A stretch of 64,000 nucleotides of DNA from Ifrita kowaldi (lineage: Eukaryota > Chordata > Aves > Passeriformes > Cinclosomatidae). The notes beneath the pieces are model-generated. The model did not search any database and was not told where the DNA came from. It saw only the letters and a program-made list of their open reading frames with translations. Positions within the stretch are counted from its first letter, which is position 1. The number at the start of each line of letters is the position of its first letter. The stretch spans positions 124,001 through 188,000 of the forward strand of contig VZRS01010773.1 in the NCBI GenBank assembly GCA_013398055.1. The letters run 5' to 3'. This document shows positions 12,804 through 24,631 of the stretch, piece by piece. The position numbers were made by a program, and so were the translations under genes.

Positions 12804-15257
12804 ATTCTGTGAATCCATGATACAGCAAGGGGTGAAAATAAATAAAAATAGAATAGCATTTTTCATAGCAGCTCGTATGCAGAATGGTTCATTATTACAA
12901 ATACAGATTTTGCCATTGATTCCTCTAACTGAGGACCTGACGAGACTAATTCATGTTTTTGGGGATTTTTTTGATCTTTTCTACATAATTTATTTTCTCT
13001 CTCAAGCAAATAACTTTTTTTCACAGATAACATTCTGGTTAACTTCTCAATCACCTCAGCTGTTGCTTGCTTGAGGCTAAAGCTTTCTTCTGATGGTATC
13101 TACACTGGATGTAGACATTCTTTTGCTATCTTGAGACATTTTTCTTTTTGAGACATTTGCCATCTCCTGCTTCTGTCAATGTAAGTATGTATGGTCTTTC
13201 TTTATCTCCAGAACACCCACTATTTAAGAGCCCTTTTGTTCAAGCGCTTCTTTCTTTCGATGTAAATCAGTCCTTGCATCCTCATAGAGAGTTGTTTCCT
13301 TCTATTGAGAGACACTGTTCTTCACACTTTGTTTTTCTGTTAAAGTTCTAAGTTTTTTTTCTTAATTCCTCAGTGCCTGTATCCCTTTAGCTTACAGAAT
13401 ACAAAATAAGGTCATAAATTTGACAAGTTGCTAAGGTTAATCTCTGCATATCTAGATCATATGGTGAAACTACTATGACAACATTTATGCTTGGAGATCC
13501 TGTCTATACATGCTGATCCATGAAAGTCATTCAAAGTACAGTTACATGCCCAGTTTACCAGAATCACTGCTGGCTTAGCATGATCATGTTCCAAACACTT
13601 GATGTAGGCAACGACCTTGCAGATAACACACTGTATTCCAGCAGGCTTTTACCTAGCTGCTCGCTTTTCCTGTTGCTACTGGTAGTCATTCCTGAAAAAT
13701 TAGAATTTGGGTTGAAGATCCCTGTTGCTCCTGCATTCTGCTTTCAAGGTAAATAGTTTTCACAGAAAACAGCTGTATCTGGTTTCTTTGTCAGTAGCCT
13801 TCTATTTACACAGACAAAGCAGTGATATAAGAATTTTAGAGATGATATTTTGGGTTTAGCATAAGAAGTCTAGGAATAAACTATATTTTTGCTTTAGCAT
13901 TCATTAAGCTCATATGTCAGCAGTCTGCCCTTAGCTTGGATATAATATTTTTGTAGTCAGTCATTTTAATGGAATTTCTTAACAGTACCTGCTACACTGC
14001 CAGATACATTGACTGACTGCAAGTTCCACAGCGTGACTTGGTTCACAAGAAGAACTGAAATGAGCAGCATATTGAAAATATTGCAGAATTTTACTATTTC
14101 AGGCTAGAAAAGGTGCTATTCCTGTATATCTCTGATGAGATGTTTCATTGTGTCACATGCCACAAAATTAACATTTCTACTGTACCACTCTCAGGTTCTT
14201 ATTACGGGTGAAAGGAATATAGCATATATATGGAGTGAAAGATTTACAGTTAGCCTACTCTTAGCAATCTAATCAAAACACAGCAGATATATTGTCTAGT
14301 TACAACAATACTAATACTCATGGCCAAAATAAAGAACAAGAAAATCCTTGTTAATTCCGACCTAAAATGCCTATAAAAGAAGTTATTCTATCCACCTTCT
14401 ATGGTATTATGTTATGGCTTCCAATGTTCCTCTGGATGACAAAGTTAATGATCTTTCTCAAGAAAAGAGTAGAGGGATTATAAGAAGTATTCAGTAACCT
14501 GAGCTGTTTGATTGGAAATCCATGATATCTATGTTTTCTTTCTCAACAATAGCACAGTCCACTTGGGTATATTTTTATATGTCCCAAGTGGACTGCAAGT
14601 CTGTTACTTTCCACCTTTCCCAGATTTTTTGGTAGTTGCACAACAGCTTACCATAAATGAACTGACAACAAGACAGTTCTTTGTTGTGTAGTGTTCCTCA
14701 CTTGGTCAGGCCTGACCACAGGAGGCATTCACAGAACTTAGCTGAAGTGTGGCAGTGATCACCTGGACACCCGCCAGTTCCAAAAACAGGTGAAAATCAG
14801 CTCAGACCAAGGCAGGCTTGGGTGAAACTGAGACCCTGTTCAGTCACGTCATAATAAAACTTAAGTCCTGTTTTAGTACTGGCAAAAATTATTTGGTAGA
14901 ACGCACCGCATCTTCTGAGTGTTGACTGTAATTTTACTGATAAGCGATCAGGTTGCGTGCAACTACTTCCAGGAAATTAGAAACTATAAGAAAGTTATAA
15001 TAATAGCTCCAGAATATCCCAATACTATTATCTTTTTCCTGATGTCCAGTAAAACATACCCAACTCAGCATATCTAGGAACTGTATCCAGGTATAGTATG
15101 TATCCAGGGTATTCCAGTACATTTCCCATACTGTCTTAGTATAAAGATGGAGCTATGACTGCACTCACTCATGCTGACATATAGACTTTTCAAGACTTCT
15201 CAAGGTCCACTGGAGCATGTCTTGCCCAAGATCAATTACCCCTTGAGTGAATGGAAT
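12804..15257. other. AT-rich noncoding stretch with a hairpin
   Basis: No gene is recognised. The only distinct structure is the perfect inverted repeat at 14,555-14,595. Several frames of 60-80 codons lack domains and codon bias. Confidence 0.65.
14555..14595. repeat. Inverted repeat, 13-bp perfect arms, 15-nt loop
   Basis: CAGTCCACTTGGG at 14,555-14,567 is the exact reverse complement of CCCAAGTGGACTG at 14,583-14,595. The loop is AT-rich. Outside the arms, after a six-base internal mismatch, four further bases pair (14,545-14,548 with 14,602-14,605). The transcript could form a hairpin of about 60 nt. Whether it is transcribed is unknown. Confidence 0.8.
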
Positions 15258-15685
15258 TCACAGAATCATAAAATATCTTCAGTTGAAAGAGACCCACAAG
15301 TATCATCCAGTCCAGTTCCTGGCCCTGCACAGGACAGCCCCAAGAGTCACACCATGTGTCTGAGAGCATTGTCCAAATATTTCTTGAACTCTGTCAGGCT
15401 GGTGCTGTGACCACTTCCCTGGGAAGTCTGTTCCAGTGTCCAACTACCCTCCAGGAGAAGAATCTTTTTCTTATATCTAACCCAAACCTCCCCTGACACA
15501 ACTTCAGGCCATTCTTTTGGGTCCTGTCACTGGGACCACAGAGAAGAGATCAGTGCCTGCCCCTCCTTTTCCCCTCATAAGGAAGTTGTAACTGCAATGA
15601 GGTTTCCCCTCAGTCTCTTCTTCTCCAGGCTGAACAGACCAAGTGACCTCAGCTGCTCCTCATACGGCTTCCCCTCTGCAAGACT
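15258..15685 (-). mobile_element. CR1 LINE fragment, 3' end, 5'-truncated
   Basis: The plus-strand text begins TCACAGAATCATAAAAT, then GAGACCCACAAGTATCATCC and CAGTCCAGTTCCTGGCCC. Later parts match the end of CR1 ORF2 read in antisense, such as CTTCTTCTCCAGGCTGAACA (the LFSLEKRR segment) and CAGCTGCTCCTCATACGG. It is about 430 bp. The GACCCACAAG-ATCAT tail marks a different subfamily from the copies at 12.6 and 42.2 kb, which have TTAAAGATCA there. Frames crossing it are shadows of the old LINE. Confidence 0.93.
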
Positions 15686-18105
15686 CCGATACTGTACAGC
15701 AGTTTGACAGAGCCAGGGGTAGGGACCATCAAAAAGCCATGACTGAAATTCCATGGGATGGCTACAATACAAACACGAGTATAGCTGGTCAGTCCTTCAA
15801 CAAACTACAAAATAACATGGAAGTTTTAGTGGAGATCATTGATTTTAGTTATCTGATTGCTTACAGATTTTATCTGGTACCCTTGGTATTCTTGAGCCAA
15901 TAAGGTTGTTACTGTGTCTAATCAAACTACAGCCAGAGTACACTTGTTCTAGCAGTTATCTCACCTAGAGCCATCCTATTAGATTCCCAATTTCTAGCTG
16001 TTAGCCTTTTCCATTGATAGCATAATCTCCAATCTCCCTTGCTCAAAATCATTCGAAAGTCCTTCACGTTAAAACTCTCTGACCTATTACATCTAGAACT
16101 TTACTTTCTCTCTATTTCTATGGCCTTTTCTTCTGCTTTATTTTTGTCTTTAAAAGCTGTGATAGATTTTATCTTACTATGTTATAGTACTAGATACATT
16201 AGATAGCTTAAATAAATGTTACTTAGTATTGAAAACTCTCAATTCTTTTGATTAATCTTAAAAAATAAAACTTGCAAAGTGTCCAGAAATAGCTGCCAAT
16301 AAACATTCCAAGTCTGAAAAGATCACACTGCTTGTAAGAACTTTAAAAATTTGGTCTCTATCAAGAAGAGGTTAAAAGGTGACTTGATGTCAGTCAATTT
16401 TATATAGTGCAATTTCTGGCTTCTTTTATTTGACTGAGGATTTTTTTAGGATATAGAAATGAGACAAATTCACATTCAAAATAAACATTATATTAAAAAT
16501 TAGCATAGTTAAGCATTCAAACAATCTGAGTAATAATGTGATATTTTCCATAATTTTTAATCTTCAATTTCAGATGAAGTGTGCCTTGAGAGATTCATTT
16601 GAGTTCAACCAAAAATTCTAGTCTTGAAGAAAATATATGTTAATTTTTTTTTATTTCATACCAGAGATCAAACCAGATTATTCTTTCTCATGCTGGTAGC
16701 TACAAGTGCTAAACCATGAACAAGAAATTATGAATGCTAATTCTTGTGTTTGTTTGTTTCAGTTTAGACCTTCTATCTAATTAAATCTGATACTTTAGCC
16801 TCTCTAACTTAATGATAGGTTTCCCATCACCCTAACATATTAATATTTCATTTAATGTTCAGAATTAATATATAATATTTCAGTATTAGAACATGAGCAG
16901 TTTTATTCTTCCTCATTTGGTATTTCAGCTTTCAGTAAACTTTAGGTTTTCATTAAGGAACAGATTGGTTTATAAGTTTATAAAAGATGGAAATTCATTT
17001 ATCAGAATTTCTTATTAAGCTCTTTCTAGAAGTAAAAAGCTGTCTGGTAGCAGCTAATGTGCCCGACCAATGAAGAAGAGCCTTTCAGAGTAAAGGATAA
17101 TTAGACACATAAAATAAGTTGAAAATACGTATATTTCTCCTGTCTTCAACCAGCTGCGACACACAGAGAGAGATCTTAAATAATAACAACATGTAAAATT
17201 ATGGCACACATTTTACCTTGCATAAATCCCGTTAAACCATTTGCAAAACTTCCTTAATTCAACAAACTTGTGATTTCATCCCATTTTTTACTTCTTCAGC
17301 ACCTCTTCCTTAAAAAAGAGCATTAACAGAAGGAAGAGAAAATGAAATTAAGAAGAAAATGTAGAAGAAAATAAATTAAGAAAAGTTTTAGTCATGCTAA
17401 TGTAATTTTTTTTTCCCCAGTCAATATTATTGCAACATTCAGGATTAAAGGCAAAACAAACAAACAAGCAAACAAACACCAAACACAAACTCATTAAACT
17501 GTGAATGATACTATATACTTCATGGCATAATTTCAATGCTTTGCAACAATTCAATCACATGCTTGTTTTGTTCATTTCTTGTGGTGGTCATACTCTTCGT
17601 GTTTAGAATGAAAGCTTTTTAAGGTTGTTATAAAACATTCTTGTAGTTCCTAGAAGGGCTAAATTCTTTAATGTATTAAGGAAATAACAGTTTATTTAAT
17701 GTAGTTAAACGCAACAACAAAAACGAAGACCAAACAACATGTATTGCATATACTAACTACATTCTGCCTAACAAGGCATTCTGTCCATGTTGCTATAGTA
17801 TTATTTCTATGTAGATTCATAAACACATTACCAGCCATTAATTATGTATTAATTTAAGCAATTAACCACGGAAGTGGCTTTACTGTCAGAGATGTGATGT
17901 ATAACGCAGAAGTAATTTGGTTAATGAGGAAAAGGAAGTGCTTTCTAACCAGGACAGGTATTTTGTTGGCAGCATCACTAATTACCCTGATAAGTTTTTA
18001 CATAGGGATTCTGCATCCAGAAGTTTTGTTGGTTTTCCTCTCGCTCTCTAGCCACGAGAAAGAGAAATCCTTTTCTTTTTCTAACTGCCTGTATTATTTA
18101 TGATA
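15686..18105. other. AT-rich noncoding stretch
   Basis: No gene is recognised. It includes a short (CAAA)n-like tract at 17,454-17,488. The sequence TTAATTTAAGCAATTAACC near 17,850 has homeodomain-type cores, but such motifs are expected by chance in DNA this AT-rich. Confidence 0.65.
17454..17488. repeat. Simple repeat (CAAA)n, imperfect
   Basis: An A- and C-only tract with one G, built mainly of CAAA units. Read in antisense it gives an artificial frame rich in Val, Phe and Cys. Confidence 0.8.
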
Positions 18106-18180
18106 GAGTCATACACAGGTTTGGGTTGGAAGAGACCTCTAAAGATCATTTGGTCCAATATCCCTGACACGGGAGGGGGC
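18106..18180 (-). mobile_element. CR1 LINE 3' tail, very short
   Basis: TTTGGGTTGGAAGAGACCTC, then TAAAGATCATTTGGTCCAAT and CCCTGACACGGGAGGGGG, match the last 75 bp of CR1 in reverse. The octamer end is decayed (GAGTCATACACAGG). It is a 5'-truncated, fairly old insertion. Confidence 0.88.
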
Positions 18181-21100
18181 ATAACTGGATTGTAACTTTG
18201 TTCAAATGCAGTGTATCTCAATTCAATTCTTCTCATGGAAATGGAGATTCCCACTATTTACATTTTGGGTAGTATTCTTTGATGTAGCTCTACCTATTTC
18301 GGATAGACCTAATAGACTTAAAGAATGCATACAGCAGAAGAAAATTTACTATTCTTAAAGCTGGATGAAGAGCAATTAAATTTTATGGTGTTGTCTTGAA
18401 GACGTAGCACAAATGAAATTAATGGACTAAGTATGTGCTTAAATACATAAAAGATCAAGGTCTAAATCTGCTTTATAGTCTGCCAGCAGTTATACAAGTC
18501 AAGTACCTCTTATTCAAGTGTCAAGAGCCTATTATTCGAATGTTGGTCTAGACAAATATTGTTATTCTCTTTCTGTGAAAGTAGCAATAAGTAAATACCA
18601 AAAAAAAAAAAAAAAAGGGTAAAGGGTAAAGGAGTATTTAAATGTATTGGCTTCTAAAGGATTAAAGGGGCTATGTGCTTTAGTTTGGCGGTTTTTTGAG
18701 TGTTTTTTGTTTGTTTGATTGGTTTTGTTTTTGTTTTTTGTTGGTTTTGCTTTTTTGAGGGGGGAGGTTGCTTTTTCAATTAATGAAATGAGAGATCATG
18801 GACATGGAAAATTGAAAGTCTTAATGTCCGAAGAGTACTAATATTAATGTATATACGTTCTGTAATTGTACCATACAGTACCATATTGCTTGAACTTTAT
18901 TAGATTCTCCATGATAGACTTAATTTCAGTCTGAGGATTCTAGTAGACTACAGAAGATAGGTATGTTATAATTCTATTTTTTTAATTCTAGGTTGCATTG
19001 CCTATAACTTACATCAGTGTTATGAAATAGGTCCCATAGAGGAAATTACTGTAATAATAGTTGCATCAACAAGCTTAACACAGTTGGTTTTATTCCAAGC
19101 TAGCTATAAAGAAAATGCTAAGAATCACAAGGAAATATTTTAATAAAAGTATGTAGTTCTACTAAACAAAAATCCATATTAATCTAGGTAAATTTGTATT
19201 ATCCAATAACAGATATATTCAATTACAGATAAAACACAATGACACCTACCTGTTTCATACTACTTCAAATGAATAGGATATACATAACTGAAAACTATTG
19301 AAAACTATTTCATTATGAAAACAGCTCAGCTAACAAAAATGGAAGTGCAGGCTCATACAAAATGTATTAAAAATATATTTGAAAGACTTTTTTTTTGCAG
19401 GATACCTGTGTATTATCACTGCAATGCTTACTGTTTTAGCAGAAATACTGAATTAAAAAAATCTGCTAATTTAAAGTCAAAATATAAATTCTGGAAATGT
19501 GTGTATGTGTGTTTGCATGAACATTCGAAGCTTTCTACAAATATTTTGAACCTTCAGGCAGAATGTAGTCAGGATACTTACACATTTTACAACTTAATAA
19601 GGCAGCAAATTAGATTTTTTATTTTAACCCTGGAGTGAGATAAAATTGATCGCTTTGTAAATGGTTATCACACAGAGTATTGTCAGGAATTGTTGAATGT
19701 TGAGGTTTAAAATAAAGCCACAATTCCACTTCTTTTAATTACACAGTTTGAGAAAGTTCAGAACATATTCACAAAGTTCCTATACATTTAACATTAAACT
19801 TTCATATTTTTACAGATATATATCTTGTAATATGATTTTTTTTTTTTTCTGGGCTTGGCATTATTTGCTGGCCTTGTAAAACTGAGAACTTTTCTTTTAA
19901 CAAGACAAAAGATTACAGAAGAAATATGGTCCAGGAACCCAACCACTGTGCTCTCATCTTTCCACATTCTTTCCTCAAAGCTCACATAAGGTGGAATAAC
20001 ATATGTGCTTCCTGACGAGTATGCAGCACACAGAGCAAGATACACCTTTCCCACAAAAGGTCATACCATGCTATTCAGTGCTGATTTCCTCATTAACCTA
20101 GTTTTTAACCAAGCTATGTTTCTTGCTTTAGGTATGTCCATAGTTCTTCTCTATGGATACTGTTAGCACCACTAATTAATTCTGCATTTTTCAATCAATT
20201 GCTCACAATTTAAACTGACTGTTTTTCTGGGGATATTGAAAAGCACTGTATTTTTATAATGACAATTTCATTTGTATTTTTAAATTTTATTTGTTTTTGT
20301 TTTAAAGGAATCTATTGAAGCACACGTTAAAGTTATTGGGAAAGACTACAGTTGCGGCCAATGTTTTTATATAGCTGTAGCAGTTTAATATGGTATATTG
20401 TCCGTCTGAACTTTGAACAGCATTTCTGGGAAAATACTGGTGATAGACTTCAGGGCTCCAGTACTCAGCAAAGCTGAGTCCATGATCATCTGTGCTGACA
20501 GCTCAGTTTGCTATTTCACTCTTTCTCCTCCACCTATCTGTGCAATGACAGTTAGTTTTCAGAAATAAGAAAGAATTGACAAGTAAACTGTTGTTAGTAA
20601 GGAGAATGAAATAATTTTGTGGTGCTATAATAAAACAACACCCCAAATTTAAATGTAATCACACTGAATATTTGTTCCCCATTAAGCAAACTGGAAAACA
20701 TTATTTTTATACATTATTGACCTTTTTGACACTTCAATTCTGTTTCAAACTGTAGTTATATTCCAAATTTTTTGGCTCTTTCCTAATAATTGTTAAAAGT
20801 CATTATCCACTTTAAAATGTGGTGTCCAGCCTTTTTGACTATATGAATTGCATCACAAATATCATTAAATGTCTCCTGAAACATACTGTGTTGCTGTCAA
20901 AATGAAGCACAGGGGGAGTATTGCAACTGCAGTTCCATTAATGACATATTACAAAAAAAAGAATTAAATTGACCTTCATTGGGTAAACAAGTAAATGAAA
21001 GTGATTTGTAGATGCTTATCTTTGCAGTTTTGTTTCTGAAGATGGAAATTCAGATTATCATTTCCAGTCTATCACGTATTCTATAATGTAAATGGAAAAC

Positions 21101-22014
21101 AGGTTATTAAGAACTCAAAATTTAGTATATGTATATATCTGTATGCAAATATATAGATACAGTCATATTGGGCAACCTGTGGTAATTTCCTGATTCTAAT
21201 ACTTTTCAAAAGCACCAAGTAACATTAATACCTTGTAGGTTTAATGTCTTAATCTCCAGGAGAGAATAAAGTCAGTAGAATCTATAAAGATTTTTGTGTA
21301 ACAGTTTTGTTTGGTTGTTTATTCTTCCTTGTTGACAAAGCACTCAAAAACTTTAACTACTTAAGCAGGAACTCTTCACAATGCACATATAAATAATTTT
21401 GACATTGTACAAGAACAGAAGCATAAGAATTAATATTACTTCCAAACTCAGAGAAAGAAACCTCACATAAATTTTATATTCTCTAGATTGTGAAGGCCAC
21501 GTTGACCCAGCAGAACTGCCAGCAGATACTTTTTTTTCCTTAAGATGATTTAGCTGATTGTTCGGACATAGTATTAAAGAGAATTAGTCCTTCTGAAAGC
21601 CTTCCTTTTTAGTTTTGGTTTAATGACTAGATCCTCAGCTTTATACTTTTCGTGAGCTAAAACCATGCAAAGTTTATTTAAGTTTATTCAAGTTCAGCAA
21701 ATTAGTACTACAGCAATGTTAAAATCACCCATTTAATGTAATTATACAGAATGACATGTGGAGGAATAAGTATATTAGGTATTATTAGTGTTCAGTTTAG
21801 GTCTTATCAGCATATTCTTCATTTTCTAAACCTCATAATTAATTGTATACAATGTCTAGTACTATTGTTTCACTATGATCTATATATAACATTTAGTTTT
21901 GCTTGGTAGCACTTTAGTAATTAGTGGCATCAGAGCAATGAGAAATTTTAGTAGTTATGAGATTGACTCATTAAGATGAAATATCTTTAGATATGCATAG
22001 ATTTTTGTTAGATC
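18181..22014. other. AT-rich noncoding stretch
   Basis: No gene is recognised. It contains a 17-A run at 18,600-18,616 followed by two GGGTAAA units, then a T/G-only-like tract at about 18,683-18,770. A 107-codon frame at 19,315-19,638 and an 86-codon antisense frame at 19,794-20,054 have no recognisable domain and lie in AT-rich sequence; I do not call them genes. Confidence 0.65.
18600..18770. repeat. Low-complexity A-run and T/G-rich tract
   Basis: Seventeen A residues are followed by GGGTAAAGGGTAAAGG. About 70 bp later a tract made almost only of T and G begins (TTTTGTTTTTGTTTTTTG within it), ending in six G residues. There is no sign of a retrotransposed gene beside the A-run. Confidence 0.8.
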
Positions 22015-22614
22015 TGTGTCCTTGGGTGACTGTATGATACTGTATTCCCTATCATCTTCTTATTGCCCAGACATGAGTTCTGTACCTTTAAGCTAGGTAT
22101 GGGAGAGGCGGGGGAAGCCGGTGGAATTCTTTCAGCGGCCTGTGTTCAAAAACACAGATAACTCACTCGCTCTTCTCCTCAGCTCTCGACTCTTTTTCTC
22201 AGGAGAGAGACAGAGAGTTAAAATTCTTTGCTTTTAGCTAGCTTCTTGTTTGTTAGCTGAGGCAAGAAGTTTTTTCCGGGACTGTGGCTTCTTCTTCTTC
22301 TCCTGGAACTGTTCATCTTTGCTTGGGTCCAAAACACCAGAACATCACCAGGAGCCCTACACCACGGCCTGGAGGAGGCCCTGGGGTGCCACACCCTGGC
22401 TCTGGAGGACCTCAGGAGAAGCCAAGCAGGACTCTAAAAATCCACCATATTTCTCCACAATGAGAAGGTTTATTATCGAACCGCATTCATTTTTTTCTCA
22501 TGCCTGCATGTACCCTGCTTGTTAAATAAACAGCGTTTTTTCACTTTCCTCCAAGAAATTCCTTTCAAACCTGTGAGGGAGGGGCTGCCGAAACCTGCCT
22601 TCCATTACACGACA
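22015..22614 (+). mobile_element. Endogenous retrovirus LTR, family B, near-complete copy
   Basis: It begins TGTGTCCTTGGG and ends near ATTACACGACA, giving TG...CA ends about 600 bp apart. A polyadenylation signal AATAAA stands at 22,525-22,530, followed by T-rich sequence, as in the R/U5 part of an LTR. A second, clearly diverged copy starts with the same bases at 26,260, which fixes the left edge. The next bases after the right edge are TGG, the usual start of a primer binding site, so this might be a 5' LTR with lost internal sequence rather than a solo LTR. No gag, pol or env is seen. The 91-codon frame inside is not a gene. Confidence 0.75.
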
Positions 22615-22860
22615 TGGTCATCTCAGGATGTTTCCTCCTAATTTATCTCAAACCGAGACAGTGAGCTAATAGAAAAAGTAAGGAAGGTAATATGTACTGT
22701 GTCATTCACCAAAACATACTTTAACATAACAATATACCTTCTAAGTTCAGGACATAAAAAGGCCCAATGTGGGTAAGCCAAATGTCCTGCTGAAAATCTC
22801 AGTTTTATGCTTTTCTGACCTTACTGGTATTAAATGTCATGAAATGTAACCATGCACATC
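22615..22860. other. Noncoding spacer after LTR B
   Basis: Sequence directly downstream of the LTR with no recognisable retroviral coding. The first 16 bases (TGGTCATCTCAGGATG) could be a decayed primer binding site; I could not match them to a particular tRNA. Confidence 0.4.
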
Positions 22861-23967
22861 TGGCTTCATTAACAAAATGAACACCAAAAAGGCCCCCAAA
22901 CCTAGTAAACATTTAAAAAAACCCCAAACAAACAAACAAACAAAACTGAAGCTGCTGAGAATTAGGAAAAAACAATGATTTACTGAAATTGCACATAGAC
23001 AGGTATGTTGACTTCCACATCATAAACTTTATCTAAGCAGCATATATTTATTCTCATTTCTGTGGATGTTTTATGCTAACAACATGATATGCAGACACAC
23101 TTGATAATAAGCAAGGAAAGACCTTTGACCTAGGCCAAATGATTTATTGTTAGTGTTTTATAAAGTGAAAATATTAGTAGGCATAATTTTTGCAACATTA
23201 AGCAAAACATAATTTTTATTACTACAAATAATTTTAATATTTTAGTCACTTTTTAAAAATTCTTTCTTTAATTGTCTTCCTACATGAGAACATTTAATTT
23301 ATGCCCAGAACCCATGAGACTCAAATAAATTAGTGACATAAAGCAACTTCCTTTGAAATCTACAGAATGGGCACTATTTCTCTCAAGGATTACACGAATT
23401 GTGACAGAAAAACATATCTGCCTTCTCAGCTTCATCTGTGATTTTTTTTCAGGGAATAATTAAAATTAAGAATCTGTTCTTTGGTAATAAATAGTTGAGA
23501 AAGATATTGAATATGTTCCTAATTACTTGTTGTATGGTATACAGTTAAATAAGTTAATTAAGTTTATATCATCATAATTTATCTGTTTCACCTGCAGCTG
23601 ATAAGTTCATAGATTTATATGGTAACTGTCACTTTCTTAAGAATACCTACTGATGATTTAATAAGCAGTTTTAAACAGTTCAGCTACAGAATCTTTTTTT
23701 TATAAATATACATGTATTTGAATGTTTAAAAGAAGTATGGATCAAACTTTAGTTAATTTTATTTGATCGAATTTTTTCTCATATGAGACATGACTGCTCA
23801 ATGCTTCGGCTGCATCTTAATTCTTTCAATTATTTGCAAAATACCACATTAGGATTTCTAGAGGTTGCATAATTGGAGGCTAGTGATAAAGATTAGAAAA
23901 TGTGAGAATGGGAAAGTATGTGTGTCTGGAGTAGAGGCAATTTTCTTCATAGTAGCTAGCATGGGAC

Positions 23968-24488
23968 TGTGTTTTGTGTTTGTTCTGAAAACAGTGCTGA
24001 TAACACAGGGATGTTTTTGTTACTATGGAGCAGTGCTGACACCGGGTCAAGGCTTTTCTGCTTCTCACCCCACCTTAGCAGCAAGGAGGCTAGGGATACA
24101 CAAGGAGCTGGGAGGGGACATAATCAGAACATCTGATCCAAACTGACCACAGGGAAATTCCATGCCCTATGACATCAGCGATAAAGAGCTGAGAGAGGAA
24201 GAATGAAGTGGAGGCATTTGGAGTGATGATTATTGTCTTCCCAGGCCATCACTAAGCATAATGGAGCCCTACTTTCTTGGAGAGGACTGAACATCTGCCT
24301 GCCCATGGTTAATGATGAATGGGGTCCATATTTTGCTTTGTTTGCACTTGCAACTTTTGCTTTGCCAATTAAACTGTCTTTATGCATAAGGTCTCTCTCT
24401 TTTACTTTTCAGATTTTCTCCCGTATCTTGCTGTGGAAGAGGGAGCGAGCAGCTGCATGGTGCTTGGTTGCTGGCTGGGATTAAACCA
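23968..24488 (+). mobile_element. Avian endogenous retrovirus solo LTR, family A (copy 1)
   Basis: About 520 bp from TGTGTTTTGTG to GATTAAACCA. It shows a CRE-like TGACATCA (24,170-24,177) in the likely promoter part, and polyadenylation signal ATTAAA (24,368-24,373) followed by CTGTCTTTAT. Its tail GAGCGAGCAGCTGCATGGTG...GCTGGCTGGGATTAAACC is a form I know from abundant avian LTRs. No internal retroviral sequence is attached. The expected last few bases of the family (a CGACA-type end) are missing; an LTR of family B starts at the next base. Confidence 0.85.
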
Positions 24489-24630
24489 TGTGTCTTGGGA
24501 TGATTTTATGATAATACTGTATTCCCCTATTGTCTGCTTATTGCCCAGAAATGGGTCCCATGGCTTTAAGCTGGGTCCGAGGAAAGAGTGGGGGGGAGCC
24601 AGGAAAATTCCTCAGCGTGGTTTGTGTTCA
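24489..24630 (+). mobile_element. LTR family B, 5' fragment cut by N
   Basis: The first 142 bp (TGTGTCTTGGGATG...) are identical to the start of the copy at 26,260 and stop at the N. This is the end of a contig whose sequence continues in the second copy, so it is probably not a separate element. Confidence 0.85.
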
Positions 24631-24631
24631 N
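24631..24631. other. Assembly gap (single N) between duplicated blocks
   Basis: One N separates TTTGTGTTCA from TGGCTTCATT, the latter being the start of the repeated block. It is a join of contigs. Confidence 0.95.

Larger units (their letters stand above)
22861..24630 (+). repeat. 1,770-bp duplicated block, copy 1
   Basis: Every part I compared in this block recurs 1,771 bp downstream in copy 2, with the same frames and same translations. It holds about 1.1 kb of AT-rich DNA with a (CAAA)n tract, one whole LTR (family A) and the first 142 bp of an LTR of family B. It ends exactly at an N. The perfect identity and the N at the join point to unmerged overlapping contigs rather than a genomic duplication. 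Confidence 0.95.

Noticed and set aside
12622..13074. 150-codon open frame on the plus strand
   Set aside because: Its first part is antisense to a CR1 tail and the rest is AT-rich noncoding sequence.
17840..17880. Cluster of TTAATT/CAATTA motifs as a homeodomain enhancer
   Set aside because: Such cores are expected by chance in DNA this AT-rich; no conservation data.
22917..22945. Repeated AAAC units as a possible CRISPR-like or satellite array
   Set aside because: A plain (CAAA)n microsatellite; no spacers or longer unit.
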